Part shown: positions 26,168 to 35,377 of the stretch, in pieces | How positions within the stretch are numbered: the stretch's first letter is position 1 | Layout of the letters: each line of letters opens with the position of its first letter | NCBI GenBank assembly: GCA_012103505.1 | Contig: WLWP01000002.1 | Coordinates: 186,001 to 250,000, forward strand | Origin: Pseudomonadales bacterium | Lineage (GTDB): Bacteria > Pseudomonadota > Gammaproteobacteria > Pseudomonadales > Azotimanducaceae | Length of the DNA: 64,000 nucleotides | Reading direction: 5' to 3' | Program-made: the position numbers and the translations under genes | The notes under the pieces: generated by a model | Told to the model about the DNA's origin: nothing | The model's database searches: none | Seen by the model: the letters and a program-made list of their open reading frames with translations, nothing else

Positions 26168-26953
26168 CTATTCTTTGAAAGCGGTCACAAGGAATTGAGG
26201 CAGCACAAAGAGAAATTTGTCCTCTGCCAACGATTGTTCCACTTCAGCCAACAATGCTTCAACCCTTGCTTTGGGCATCGTGTCAAAAGTCTCTATGTAG
26301 CTCGCCATATTGCGCAATACATTTAGGCCCCGACCCGATTGATCTACAAATGGTGACAGCTTGACCTGAACTCTGGCAAATCCGGCATTCTTCAGCGCAC
26401 CGGCCACACGGCGGCCTATGTATGGCTCTCGAAATGCGGGGGAAGCTGCCTGGAAAAATTCAGTAATCGTCTCCGTCGACCACGGTTCTACAACAAGGAA
26501 GCCCCAGTCACTATCAATCACATGTGCGCGACCGCCGGGTGCTGTGACTCGATGAACCTCGGCGAGTGTGGCAGCAAGATCAGGTACATATTCCAACACG
26601 TTTTTACAAATCACACGGTCAACCTCCCCTTTTGCAAAGGGTAGCTTATGGTCCTCCACGTGATGGAAGGTCATATTGTCTTGGCCAGCGAATCGAGCGC
26701 GCGCCGACTCGATGAAGGTTGCATTGATATCTACGCCGTGGACTCGACCAGAACTACCGACAATTTGGGCTAAGCCACTCGCAAAAAATCCAGGGCCGGT
26801 GCCAAGATCCACAACCTCATGACCCTCCGCAATTTCCGCTCCTTCGACAAGTAGCCTTTGTGCGTCGTGCCATACGAACATTTCCTCGTAGCGCGCAATC
26901 CGCTCTGGCTCAATCTCTTTCCAATGATCTGTAAAAAAGGTATCAATGTTCAT
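26168..26953 (-). CDS. Class I SAM-dependent methyltransferase
   Basis: The 261-residue protein has motif I VVDLGTGPGFFASGLAQIV, motif II HGVDINATFIE and post-motif ICKNVLEYVPD, a Methyltransf_11/31-type layout. It starts divergently from the methyltransferase at 26992, only 38 bases away. It is co-directional with the FAD oxidase and amidase genes. The methyl acceptor is not deducible. Confidence 0.85.
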   Translation of the reverse strand: MNIDTFFTDHWKEIEPERIARYEEMFVWHDAQRLLVEGAEIAEGHEVVDLGTGPGFFASGLAQIVGSSGRVHGVDINATFIESARARFAGQDNMTFHHVEDHKLPFAKGEVDRVICKNVLEYVPDLAATLAEVHRVTAPGGRAHVIDSDWGFLVVEPWSTETITEFFQAASPAFREPYIGRRVAGALKNAGFARVQVKLSPFVDQSGRGLNVLRNMASYIETFDTMPKARVEALLAEVEQSLAEDKFLFVLPQFLVTAFKE

Positions 26954-26991
26954 ATTGTTTATCCGCGCTCACCCACATACCGAACCAGATC

Positions 26992-27594
26992 ATGCCACAG
27001 AAACCTGTTGAGTCAGTACCAGACGAAAGATGGTTGGAAAATCATGCCGGCCTCATCGCGGAAGCGATGGCGGGTAGCGATGCTTGGGCATTGGAACTAG
27101 GCTGTGGTCGCGGGCGCGACAGTGGTTACCTGAATCGATTCGGCAACCTTGTCGCCGTCGACAAACACCGACCAAGTTTGCAGAAACTGAGAAATCAGTT
27201 TCCGATCATCTCGACGGTGGAAATGGACATCGCCAGACATTGGCCATTTAGAACCGCGAGCTTTGATTTCGTATTGGCAAGCCTCTCGCTGCATTACTTT
27301 GACGACAGAACGACCCAACGCTGCGTGGACGAGCTACGCCGATGCGTTTTACCTACTGGGTATGCAATCGTGCGCCTCAATAGTGTCAACGATAGGAACT
27401 ACGGCGCTGGAGGAGGAAGCGCGATTGAACCGTACCTCTACCAGGTCGGGGATAAGACGAAGAGATTCTTCAGTGAAGAGACCATCAGGCAGTACTTTGC
27501 AAAGTGGCAAATCGATTCCCTTCTTGAACTCGATATCGATCGCTACAAGAAAAACAAAGTTATCTGGGAGTTGGTTTGCCGTCCGAGAGCCTAA
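26992..27594 (+). CDS. Class I SAM-dependent methyltransferase
   Basis: The 200-residue protein carries motif I ALELGCGRGRDSGYL, motif II LVAVDKHRPSLQKL and motif IV FDFVLASLSLHYFDD. It resembles TehB/Methyltransf_25-like small methyltransferases. The gene is divergent from its neighbour at 26168-26953, and its last 35 bases overlap the convergent ECF sigma gene. Acceptor unknown. Confidence 0.85.
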   Translation: MPQKPVESVPDERWLENHAGLIAEAMAGSDAWALELGCGRGRDSGYLNRFGNLVAVDKHRPSLQKLRNQFPIISTVEMDIARHWPFRTASFDFVLASLSLHYFDDRTTQRCVDELRRCVLPTGYAIVRLNSVNDRNYGAGGGSAIEPYLYQVGDKTKRFFSEETIRQYFAKWQIDSLLELDIDRYKKNKVIWELVCRPRA

Positions 27595-28834
27595 TCTTCA
27601 AATCCGCAATTTGTTGCTCAAGATAACGTCTTTGCGGCGGGCTTTGTGCAAGCTCCAGTGCCAAGGACAGTTGTTCACGGGCCCGCTCGACATCACCCAG
27701 CCGTTCGTACACATGGCCAAGTGCGGCAAAGTACGGCTGGTAGTTCATCAGCTGTTCAACCAGAGGTTCGCTCATTAGTATATCGAGCGCCGCAGCGGCT
27801 TGTCCGCAAAAACTCATTGCGACCGCACGATTAACCGGAACTACGGGCGATGCGTCATATTGCTCAAGTTTTTCGTACAGCGCTGCGATTTGCGGCCAAT
27901 CAGTCTCTTCACTACTGGGAGCCTGGCTATGCAGCGCAGAAATAGCAGCTTGAATTTGATAGGCACCCGGTGGATGGCGCGCAACATGTATAGCATCAAC
28001 CAGCGCAATCCCTTCTCGAATCATCGCTTGGTTCCATGACATCCTGTCTTGTTCAACTAAGGGCACGAAGACTTTGTCGTTGACCCGTCCCGGCAAGCGA
28101 GCCGCGCTCAATAGCATTAGTGCAAGCAAAGCCCTAGGTTCCGGGTTGTCCCGAAACAAACGCGAAGTAATTCGCGCTAGCCGTATCGCTACATCTATCA
28201 ATGATCCTCGGACAAGGTTGTCATCTTGAATGCGTGTGTAGCCCTCATTGAACAGCAGGTAGACCGTTTTGAGTACAGCGGCTAATCTCGCCGGGATTTC
28301 GTTGACGCCCGGCACTTCATACGCAATTTCTTCATCACGGATCTTCTTTTTCGCTCGCGTTATGCGCTTTTCGATGCTTGCTGGGGAGGCAAGCAGACCG
28401 CGCGCGATTTCCTCCACCGAAAACCCAAGCACAACCTTCAATACCAAGGCGATTTGGGCCTGCGGATTCAGGCTCGGATGACAACAGGTAAAAACCAGAC
28501 GAAGCAGATCATCATCCACGTCCAACCAATCTAATTCTTCTATTTGGACAGAGTCGTCTGCAAACGTATCTTCCCGGATCGATACAACATTACTATCCAG
28601 ACTTACTAGTCTTTGCTCCCGACGGATCTGATCTATCGCCCCGTTCCGCCCAACAGTCACGAGCCAAGCGACAGGGTTCTCCGGAACGCCATTCTTCTGC
28701 CAACTTTGTAATGCCTTAACCAGCGCGTCTTGGCTCGCATCCATGGCACGATCCAAGTCACCGAGCACTCGTACTAAGGTCGCGACAACCTTCGGGTAAA
28801 TCGCATTTAGAAGCGGGCCCAGATCCTGCTGCAT
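27560..28834 (-). CDS. ECF-type sigma factor with long C-terminal extension (ECF42-like)
   Basis: The 424-residue protein has sigma region 2 (AMDASQDALVKALQSW, AWLVTVGRNGAIDQIRRE) and region 4 (LKVVLGFSVEEIARGLLASPASIEKRITRAKKKI), then about 230 residues with helical, TPR-like repeats. This layout fits the ECF42 group (SigJ-like, DUF6596). Its ATG is three bases from the stop of the DGPF/YciI gene upstream, the normal genetic partner. No anti-sigma gene is present; the C-terminal extension is thought to control these factors. The 3' end overlaps a convergent methyltransferase gene. Confidence 0.9.
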   Translation of the reverse strand: MQQDLGPLLNAIYPKVVATLVRVLGDLDRAMDASQDALVKALQSWQKNGVPENPVAWLVTVGRNGAIDQIRREQRLVSLDSNVVSIREDTFADDSVQIEELDWLDVDDDLLRLVFTCCHPSLNPQAQIALVLKVVLGFSVEEIARGLLASPASIEKRITRAKKKIRDEEIAYEVPGVNEIPARLAAVLKTVYLLFNEGYTRIQDDNLVRGSLIDVAIRLARITSRLFRDNPEPRALLALMLLSAARLPGRVNDKVFVPLVEQDRMSWNQAMIREGIALVDAIHVARHPPGAYQIQAAISALHSQAPSSEETDWPQIAALYEKLEQYDASPVVPVNRAVAMSFCGQAAAALDILMSEPLVEQLMNYQPYFAALGHVYERLGDVERAREQLSLALELAQSPPQRRYLEQQIADLKIRLSDGKPTPR

Positions 28835-28837
28835 TTC

Positions 28838-29194
28838 CTAGGTACTGGAATGGTCGGCGACAGCTCGAACTTCGATCGTGCCGTGATCAACACTCGGAAT
28901 CATGGCCGCATAAGCCATTGCATCTTCCATCGTTTCAACATCGACCAGATAAAAGCCAGCGAGCTGTTCTTTTGTCTCTGCAAAAGGACCATCCGAAACC
29001 TGCATGTCACCGTTGCGATTACGCAAACACACAGCGGTCGCGGTCGACTGGAGCGGCTCAGCAGCAAACGTTATACCGTCAGCTTGCAGTTTTTCATTTA
29101 AAACGCGATGCCGTGCGAGCACTGCGCTCTTCTCGTCATCGCTTTTACTTTCCCAAATCTCTTCTGCCTGATAGATCATCAACAAATACTGCAT
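28838..29194 (-). CDS. YciI-like DGPF-domain protein
   Basis: The 118-residue protein begins MQYLLMIYQAEEIW and contains the hallmark SDGPFAETKEQLAGFYLVDV. Such proteins are the conserved partners of ECF42 sigma factors; the sigma gene follows three bases downstream. AGGAAGGAGATGAG precedes ATG 29194. The biochemical function is unknown. Confidence 0.92.
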   Translation of the reverse strand: MQYLLMIYQAEEIWESKSDDEKSAVLARHRVLNEKLQADGITFAAEPLQSTATAVCLRNRNGDMQVSDGPFAETKEQLAGFYLVDVETMEDAMAYAAMIPSVDHGTIEVRAVADHSST

Positions 29195-29247
29195 GGCTCA
29201 TCTCCTTCCTAGTAGTGACAGTTAGTATTGATAACAAATAGACGATT

Positions 29248-30825
29248 TCAGGAACGCTTTGCGGACATCTCCAGCGCGTCCTTTTTAAGGTTTTTTGACA
29301 ATGCATAGGTGGACACACAGAGCACGACCAGTAGGGGCACGGACGCTATCGTCACCGCTGACTGCAACGGTCTCAACCCGCCCATGTAGATCAGCGTGAT
29401 CGGCAACAATCCTAGCAAGCAAGCCCAAAAAATTCGGTGTGCGCGACTGGGATCTTCACCTTCTGCCAGAGAACGGGTTGCTGAGGTCGCCAACGTATAC
29501 GATGCAGAGTCATAACTGGTCGCGGCGAAAATTACCGCAACGATAATGAAGAGGAAGATCACGCCCGAAGAAAATGGTAGCGATCGAAGCACAGCAAGAA
29601 TTGCTTCCGGCGAACCTGATGAGGCCACGGTATCTAGCACTGCAACAATGCCATTGATTTCTAGATAGGCGGCGTAGTTGCCAAGAACTAGAAAAAAGAC
29701 CGTGCATCCCAAGGTGCCATAGCCTAAACATCCCAGAACGATTTGCTTAATCGTGCGACCGCGGGAGATCTTCGCTATAAAAAGACCCATAAACGGACCT
29801 AGCGCTAACCACCAAGCCCAATAAAAGACAGTCCACGACTCGACAAAATTAGATGTAGCCCCAGCATCGGCCCAAGTGCTCATGCGCACAAAATTCTGTA
29901 ACAAGTGCCCCACCGTTTCTATGCTGAGCTCTAGGATGAAGAGCGTCGGACCAGCAAACAACACGATCAGTAGCAGTAGGAAGGCTAACGCAAGATTCAA
30001 GTTAGACAATCGTTTGATGCCGCGCTCAAGCCCAAGCCACGCGCTCAGGGCAAAGAGCACCGTGATTAGCAGAATGACAATGACATCAAATGCAAAACCC
30101 ATCTCTGCCCGAGGCAAACCGAACAGATCACTAGCGAGAGTGCCGATCAAAGGGACTGCGAGACCAATCCCGGTACTGCAAGCCCCAACTAACCCCACTA
30201 CAAATATCACGTCGATCAACGGATTGACGATCGGTTGCCACGAACGAGGTACCACATCAACACACGCTTCACTCAGCCGCAACGTACTCGCGCCCTTAAC
30301 GTAATAGGCATAGCCCATCGCGATTCCAGGCAAACAGTAGAAGGCCCAACCAATAAAGCCCCAATGAAAAATTGGATAGCTGGTGGACCAGAGTAATGCT
30401 TCCGTACTCGAAGGCTCGAGCCCGAATGGTGGTGCCGCAAAATAGTGCGCCCATTCGATCGTCCCCCAATAAACAACACTCGTACCAATGCCACCGCAGA
30501 AGAGCATCGCGCTCCAAGACAACGTTGAAAATTGAGTCGTTGTTTGGTCTCGGGCAAAGACAATACTGCCATGCTGCCCGAAAGCGAGAACGAGCAGATA
30601 GATAAGAGAGCCTACCCCAGCAACGATATAGAGTACGCCAAGGTTGTGTGTGAGGTAGTCAAATGCCTCGCCCAGCATGATGCGACCCTCCACCGGATAC
30701 ATCATCAAAGGCAATATCAGACCAAGTAAGAGCACCACGCTGGCAATAAAAATTGGCAAGTCGATGCCCTCAAAGGGCCCCGGTTCGCGCACCTCAGCTT
30801 GCTCCGCAATCGTTTGTTCGGTCAT
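29248..30825 (-). CDS. BCCT-family transporter
   Basis: The 525-residue protein has about twelve membrane helices and the family signature TVFYWAWWLALGPFMGLFIA then KISRGRTIKQ. It also has the aromatic substrate-site region in CGGIGTSVVYWGTIEWAHYF. The family takes up betaine, choline, carnitine or related quaternary amines with sodium or protons. The stop-transfer tail is short, so osmotic sensing by a long C-tail is unlikely. Its divergent neighbour is a methyltransferase gene. Substrate unknown. Confidence 0.9.
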   Translation of the reverse strand: MTEQTIAEQAEVREPGPFEGIDLPIFIASVVLLLGLILPLMMYPVEGRIMLGEAFDYLTHNLGVLYIVAGVGSLIYLLVLAFGQHGSIVFARDQTTTQFSTLSWSAMLFCGGIGTSVVYWGTIEWAHYFAAPPFGLEPSSTEALLWSTSYPIFHWGFIGWAFYCLPGIAMGYAYYVKGASTLRLSEACVDVVPRSWQPIVNPLIDVIFVVGLVGACSTGIGLAVPLIGTLASDLFGLPRAEMGFAFDVIVILLITVLFALSAWLGLERGIKRLSNLNLALAFLLLLIVLFAGPTLFILELSIETVGHLLQNFVRMSTWADAGATSNFVESWTVFYWAWWLALGPFMGLFIAKISRGRTIKQIVLGCLGYGTLGCTVFFLVLGNYAAYLEINGIVAVLDTVASSGSPEAILAVLRSLPFSSGVIFLFIIVAVIFAATSYDSASYTLATSATRSLAEGEDPSRAHRIFWACLLGLLPITLIYMGGLRPLQSAVTIASVPLLVVLCVSTYALSKNLKKDALEMSAKRS

Positions 30826-31016
30826 TGTTTACTCTGCGGTGATTTGCTCGCGCAGGAATTGCTCGGACGGGGATTACTTGGCAATGGAATTTCCCTGGAA
30901 AAAACAGCCTCTACCCTAGAGCGATGCGCACGGAATGCAAGTTCGCAACTCCTGTCAATGAGTTGCGCGCTGTGCATGCAAACGTTAGCTTGAAGCTTGC
31001 AAAGCTAGGAAGGGTC

Positions 31017-31598
31017 ATGGCCGGAGAAAAGTTCGACCAAGCATACTATCACCAGTACTACGAAGATCCTGAGACACGAGCTGTCTCACCAGAGGAGCAG
31101 CAAGTACAGGCGCACTTTATCGCCGCATACCTTCGCTACTTGACGATCGACGTACACTCGGGGATTGACTTTGGGTGTGGTACTGGAAGCATGTTGAGTG
31201 CGTTCCAAAAAGAATTCCCACGGGCAACATGGGCTGGTGTCGAGGTTAGCACTTACCTATGCCAAACCTATGGCTGGCAGCAGGGTTCCGTCGTCGACAG
31301 TACTATCGATCCGGCTGATTTGGTGATCTGTAGTGATGTGCTCGGCTATCTTGCAACGAGAGAGTGCAAACAAGCACTTAAGAACCTTGCTCGTGCGACT
31401 CAACATACTCTTTACCTCAGCGTCTTAACTGAAGAAGACCTAGAAATATGTGACCAGGACATCACAGACATGAGTCAGGCAGTCCGTTCAGCCGCTTGGT
31501 ACAAGCGTCTGCTAAAGGACGATTTCGTAAACATTGGCGGCGGTCTTTTTTTGAAAAAACCAATCGATGTCCCAGTGTGGCAAATGGAAAAACTCTAG
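31017..31598 (+). CDS. Class I SAM-dependent methyltransferase
   Basis: The 193-residue protein shows motif I GIDFGCGTGSMLSAF, motif II WAGVEVSTYLCQ and motif IV DLVICSDVLGYL. ATG 31017 is chosen because AGGAAGGG lies directly before it; the frame stays open to ATG 30924 with no ribosome site. The N-terminus (FDQAYYHQYYEDPETRAVS) resembles trans-aconitate-like or tellurite-like methyltransferases. Acceptor unknown. Confidence 0.82.
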   Translation: MAGEKFDQAYYHQYYEDPETRAVSPEEQQVQAHFIAAYLRYLTIDVHSGIDFGCGTGSMLSAFQKEFPRATWAGVEVSTYLCQTYGWQQGSVVDSTIDPADLVICSDVLGYLATRECKQALKNLARATQHTLYLSVLTEEDLEICDQDITDMSQAVRSAAWYKRLLKDDFVNIGGGLFLKKPIDVPVWQMEKL

Positions 31599-31661
31599 AG
31601 ACAACCCAAACAACGAAACAAAGGTCGACTAGAATGTTCTAGGAGATTAGGGAGGACACAC

Positions 31662-33074
31662 ATGCAGGATGCCACAAGGCTTTGCCGAGACTTACAGCGC
31701 GGTACTATCTCAGCTGTAGATACCATGAAAGAGACATATCGCCGTATCAACGAGGTCAACCCCGAGTTGAACGCATTGGTCTCGCTCTTGGCTGAAACTG
31801 ACGCGCTAGCGTTGGCAGCCGCAGCAGATGAAGTACCGATAGCCGACCGTGGACCACTACACGGCTTACCAATGGCGCCCAAGGATGCTGTGGAGGTTGC
31901 CGGTTTTGCTACAACCCAGGGTTTCGTGCCTTGGGCGGACAACGTTGCTCAGTCCGATGACGCGTTAGCCGCGAGAATGCGCGCAGCCGGAGCTCTTTTT
32001 ATCGGCCATAGCAACATGCCTGAATTCGGGCTGGGATCAAATACTTTCAACAGCCTCCATGGCAGAACGAAAAATCCATATGACACCACCCGTACGCCAG
32101 GTGGTTCTAGCGGCGGCGCAGCGGTTGCATTAGCAACAGGTATGCTGCCACTGGCAGACGGTAGCGACATGGGTGGCTCTCTGCGCAATCCAGCAAGTTT
32201 TTGCAATGTGGTTGGCTTTCGCCCATCCATGGGCCGCACGCCTAATGCAAAAGGTTTCGGCTGGTTCGCCCGCTTAGGCACCACTGGCCCAATGGCGCGC
32301 ACTGTCGCAGACACCGCGTTGCTGTTTTCGGTTCAAGCCGGTCCTGACCCCAAAGACCCAATCACACTCCCAGAGAGCGGCGAAACATTTCTTGATGCGG
32401 TTGTACCTTTGGACGATCTAGGCGGCCTCAAGATTGGTTATGCACCGAGGTTACACGGCCTACCCATCGATCGCGAAGTCATGCAAGTCATGGACCGAGC
32501 CGCCAACGTATGTTCGAACCTCGGCGCCAACGTCGTAGAAGAAGGACCCGATCTCTCTCGAGCTATGGAAGTCTTCCACACTCAGCGTGCAGCGGCTTTA
32601 GCCACTCTTGGCAACGCGTTGGACAGATCTATCCCCGATTGGCGCGATCATGCCAAAGAAACTGCCATCTGGAACATAGATAAAGGTCAGCAGCTCACTG
32701 CAGCTGAAATCATTCAATCCGAGCTAACCCGAACCCGGATCTACGCGGAAACCGTGCGTTATTTTTCTGAGTTTGACGCCTTAATTCTTCCGTCAGCCCA
32801 AGTTCCACCTTTCCCTGCCGATATCGAGTGGATCGATGAGATCGAAGGCGAGACGATGGCCAGCTACATTGATTGGATGACAATCTGTTGTGCAACGACC
32901 GTCACGGGCTGCCCAGCCCTATCCGTACCTGGCGGCTTTACGACCGACGGTCTCCCGGTCGGATTGCAGATTGTGGGTCCACCTCGCGGAGATCTCGCCA
33001 CACTTAAAATCGGCCACACCTTTGAAGCTGCAACCGGGCACTACAAAACAGCACCAGCCGTTTCGGCTCTTTAG
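31662..33074 (+). CDS. Amidase signature family protein
   Basis: The 470-residue protein has the amidase catalytic lysine (GLPMAPKDAVEVAG) and the serine-rich core GGSSGGAAVALATGM followed by DMGGSLRNPASFCNVVG. AGGGAGGA precedes ATG 31662. It differs from the amidase at 23352-24749 and is closer to aryl-amide or peptide amidases. Its stop overlaps the start of the NUDIX gene by one base. Confidence 0.88.
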   Translation: MQDATRLCRDLQRGTISAVDTMKETYRRINEVNPELNALVSLLAETDALALAAAADEVPIADRGPLHGLPMAPKDAVEVAGFATTQGFVPWADNVAQSDDALAARMRAAGALFIGHSNMPEFGLGSNTFNSLHGRTKNPYDTTRTPGGSSGGAAVALATGMLPLADGSDMGGSLRNPASFCNVVGFRPSMGRTPNAKGFGWFARLGTTGPMARTVADTALLFSVQAGPDPKDPITLPESGETFLDAVVPLDDLGGLKIGYAPRLHGLPIDREVMQVMDRAANVCSNLGANVVEEGPDLSRAMEVFHTQRAAALATLGNALDRSIPDWRDHAKETAIWNIDKGQQLTAAEIIQSELTRTRIYAETVRYFSEFDALILPSAQVPPFPADIEWIDEIEGETMASYIDWMTICCATTVTGCPALSVPGGFTTDGLPVGLQIVGPPRGDLATLKIGHTFEAATGHYKTAPAVSAL

Positions 33075-33484
33075 TGCGTTTCCGCAGTCGCTACAAAACA
33101 GCCCGCTGTGTGCTGAAGCATGAGGACGAGTTTTTCCTCGCCGTACATTCAAGTTTTTGGGCGCGCAAGGAACGCCGTTGGGGCCTACCCGGAGGCGGCA
33201 TCGAGCGGCGCGAAGATCCAGAGTACGCGGTTCGTCGTGAACTTGAGGAAGAACTGGAACTCTACGTCGCAACGTTCACGGAAGTCGGACCCTATCGGTA
33301 CAAAGGCAACGATCATATGGTGTTTGGCGCCGAAATCGACATCCGAGTCGACACCTACGATGACACAGAACTGCTCGACATCGGGTGGTATAACTTAAGC
33401 CAAATCAAAGGCTTAGACCAGTCCAAACGACTACATGCTGGCTACGAACTACAAGCTATCGAAGCCTATCTAGAAAAAATTTAA
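33074..33484 (+). CDS. NUDIX hydrolase
   Basis: The 136-residue protein has a NUDIX box: the segment GGGIERREDPEYAVRREL continuing EEELEL matches Gx5Ex7REUxEExGU except at the last glycine. The family cleaves nucleoside diphosphates linked to another moiety. The GTG start at 33074 overlaps the amidase TAG by one base (TAGTG), so translation is coupled. Substrate not deducible. Confidence 0.87.
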   Translation: MRFRSRYKTARCVLKHEDEFFLAVHSSFWARKERRWGLPGGGIERREDPEYAVRRELEEELELYVATFTEVGPYRYKGNDHMVFGAEIDIRVDTYDDTELLDIGWYNLSQIKGLDQSKRLHAGYELQAIEAYLEKI

Positions 33485-33485
33485 C

Positions 33486-33532
33486 CCCTTTTTGCCGTCT
33501 CCGTCGTTGTACTCAATACAACACAAAAAGGG
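33486..33532 (+). promoter_or_regulatory. Hairpin between NUDIX and VWA genes covering a ribosome site
   Basis: CCCTTTTTG (33486-33494) pairs with CAAAAAGGG (33524-33532), and inside it GTTGT (33506-33510) pairs with ACAAC (33518-33522). The right arm contains the AAGGGA site of the VWA gene (ATG 33540). It could end NUDIX transcription or restrain translation of the VWA-sigma operon. Confidence 0.45.
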
Positions 33533-33539
33533 AACTCCC

Positions 33540-35363
33540 ATGTCCAATCGATACATCTATGCCGCAAGCTTTGCGGCCATCACCATCTTCACAGGTGCGA
33601 CGTTAGTTGCCTGCTCGACAAATACTTCCACGGACCAAATCTCAACCGGCAACGAGCCATCCCCTACAACGATCAAGGCAGCCGTTGAGCCGGAAACACC
33701 CACAGTTGACGTTAAGGTTGAGGTAAAGGATGAGTCGATTGTAAAACACAGACGAATTAAAGAAGTCATCGTGACAGCAGGGCGAACTCTATCTTCTGCC
33801 GACCAGGCGGCTGAGCCAGTACCTCACGCACTGGCACACAAGAGTGCGACCGGCTTGCCGTACCCTGCATCAATTCAACACGGTGTCGCACCGATGTACC
33901 AGGATATAGGTAGAGAGCGCTATGAGGTATTTGCTGACAATGGCATTTTCTGGGCAAATCAAAATCCAGTTTCCACCTTTTCTCTAGACGTAGATACGGC
34001 CTCCTATGCCAACATGCGTCGTCAATTGAACGGCGGCTCCCTCCCGGCTCCAGATTCGATTCGTGTGGAAGAGCTTGTTAACTACTTCAGCTATGCGTAC
34101 CCAAAGGCAGAAACACAAGATCGTCCCTTTTCTATCTACACCGAAATGGGCCCCAGTCCTTGGCATACCGATCGCAAACTTGTTCACATCGGCATCAACG
34201 GCTGGAACCCGCTAACAGACGGTGATATGCCACCGGCCAACTTGGTGTTTCTAATTGACGTCTCTGGCTCCATGCAAGCGCCCAACAAGATCTACCTCTT
34301 GAAGAACGCACTCAGAATGATGGTCAACCAGATGCGGCCTCAGGACACGATATCCATCGCTGTTTATGCAGGTGCTGCAGGTGAGGTCCTAAGCCCCACG
34401 CCAGGGGACCAAAAGTCCAAGATATTTAGAGCGATCGAGAATTTGCAGGCGGGTGGTTCAACAAACGGCGGTGCAGGTATCCGACTCGCCTATGATCTAG
34501 CCGCTCAAAACCTAAAAAGTGACGGCATTAATAGAGTCATCCTCGCGACAGATGGTGACTTCAACGTCGGCACTACGAGTGTTGACGAACTAGAGCGCCT
34601 CGCAGAAGTAAAACGTAAAACTGGTGTTGCTCTGACGGTACTTGGATTCGGAACGGGCAACTACAACGACCAGCTAATGCAGAAGATTGCCCAGGCTGGC
34701 AACGGCAACGCTGCCTATATCGACAACCTGAACGAAGCGCGCAAAGTACTCGTCGAAGAGTTGGGTGCAACGCTCAACATCATCGCCAAAGACATGAAGG
34801 TGCAAATCGAATTCAATCCGGAGGTTGTCGAGACTTATCGCCTGATTGGCTACGAAACTCGTCATCTAAACCGGGAAGATTTTAACAATGACAAAATCGA
34901 TGCCGGTGACGTCGGTGCGGGTCACACCGTGACCGCACTCTATGAGGTGACCTTAGCCGGACAAAGCGACTCTATCGCAGATCCGCTTCGTTACCAGTCA
35001 CAAGCTGATATCACCAGGCGGATCGAAGGTGAACTTGGCTTTCTCAAGTTGCGCTACAAAAATCCAAGAGGGTCAGAAAGCAAATTGATCACGCAGCCAT
35101 TGCTAGTAAACGACATCACTACCAACCTTTCTACAACAAGTGAATCCTACCGCTTTGCTGGGGCGGTGGCTTGGCTTGGACAAGTGCTGCGGGGCAACGA
35201 CCAGGTGGTTGCTGCTGATCTGAATGCGATCGTTAAGTTGGCTCGAGAAGCTAAGGGGCAAGATCCGCACGGCTATCGGGCTGAGTTTATCAATTTGGTA
35301 AAGACGGCCCAGGCACTGGATTTAGCATCGGTCCTTCATCACAATCCATCTGATCAAGGCTAA
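33540..35363 (+). CDS. VWA-domain lipoprotein (YfbK-like)
   Basis: The 607-residue protein has a lipobox ending at Cys25 (TLVAC), so it is a membrane-anchored lipoprotein. A TonB-box-like KEVIVTAGR lies at residues 74-82. Next come the YfbK N-terminal domain (FSLDVDTASYANMRRQL) and the VWA domain with an intact MIDAS: DVSGSM, then ATDGDFNVG. A C-terminal DUF3520-like region follows. ATG 33540 has AAGGGA before it and directly starts the lipoprotein signal, so it is preferred to 33492. It is co-oriented with the sigma and anti-sigma-like genes. Role unknown; VWA domains bind proteins through a metal ion. Confidence 0.9.
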   Translation: MSNRYIYAASFAAITIFTGATLVACSTNTSTDQISTGNEPSPTTIKAAVEPETPTVDVKVEVKDESIVKHRRIKEVIVTAGRTLSSADQAAEPVPHALAHKSATGLPYPASIQHGVAPMYQDIGRERYEVFADNGIFWANQNPVSTFSLDVDTASYANMRRQLNGGSLPAPDSIRVEELVNYFSYAYPKAETQDRPFSIYTEMGPSPWHTDRKLVHIGINGWNPLTDGDMPPANLVFLIDVSGSMQAPNKIYLLKNALRMMVNQMRPQDTISIAVYAGAAGEVLSPTPGDQKSKIFRAIENLQAGGSTNGGAGIRLAYDLAAQNLKSDGINRVILATDGDFNVGTTSVDELERLAEVKRKTGVALTVLGFGTGNYNDQLMQKIAQAGNGNAAYIDNLNEARKVLVEELGATLNIIAKDMKVQIEFNPEVVETYRLIGYETRHLNREDFNNDKIDAGDVGAGHTVTALYEVTLAGQSDSIADPLRYQSQADITRRIEGELGFLKLRYKNPRGSESKLITQPLLVNDITTNLSTTSESYRFAGAVAWLGQVLRGNDQVVAADLNAIVKLAREAKGQDPHGYRAEFINLVKTAQALDLASVLHHNPSDQG

Positions 35364-35377
35364 GCACCAATGAAACA

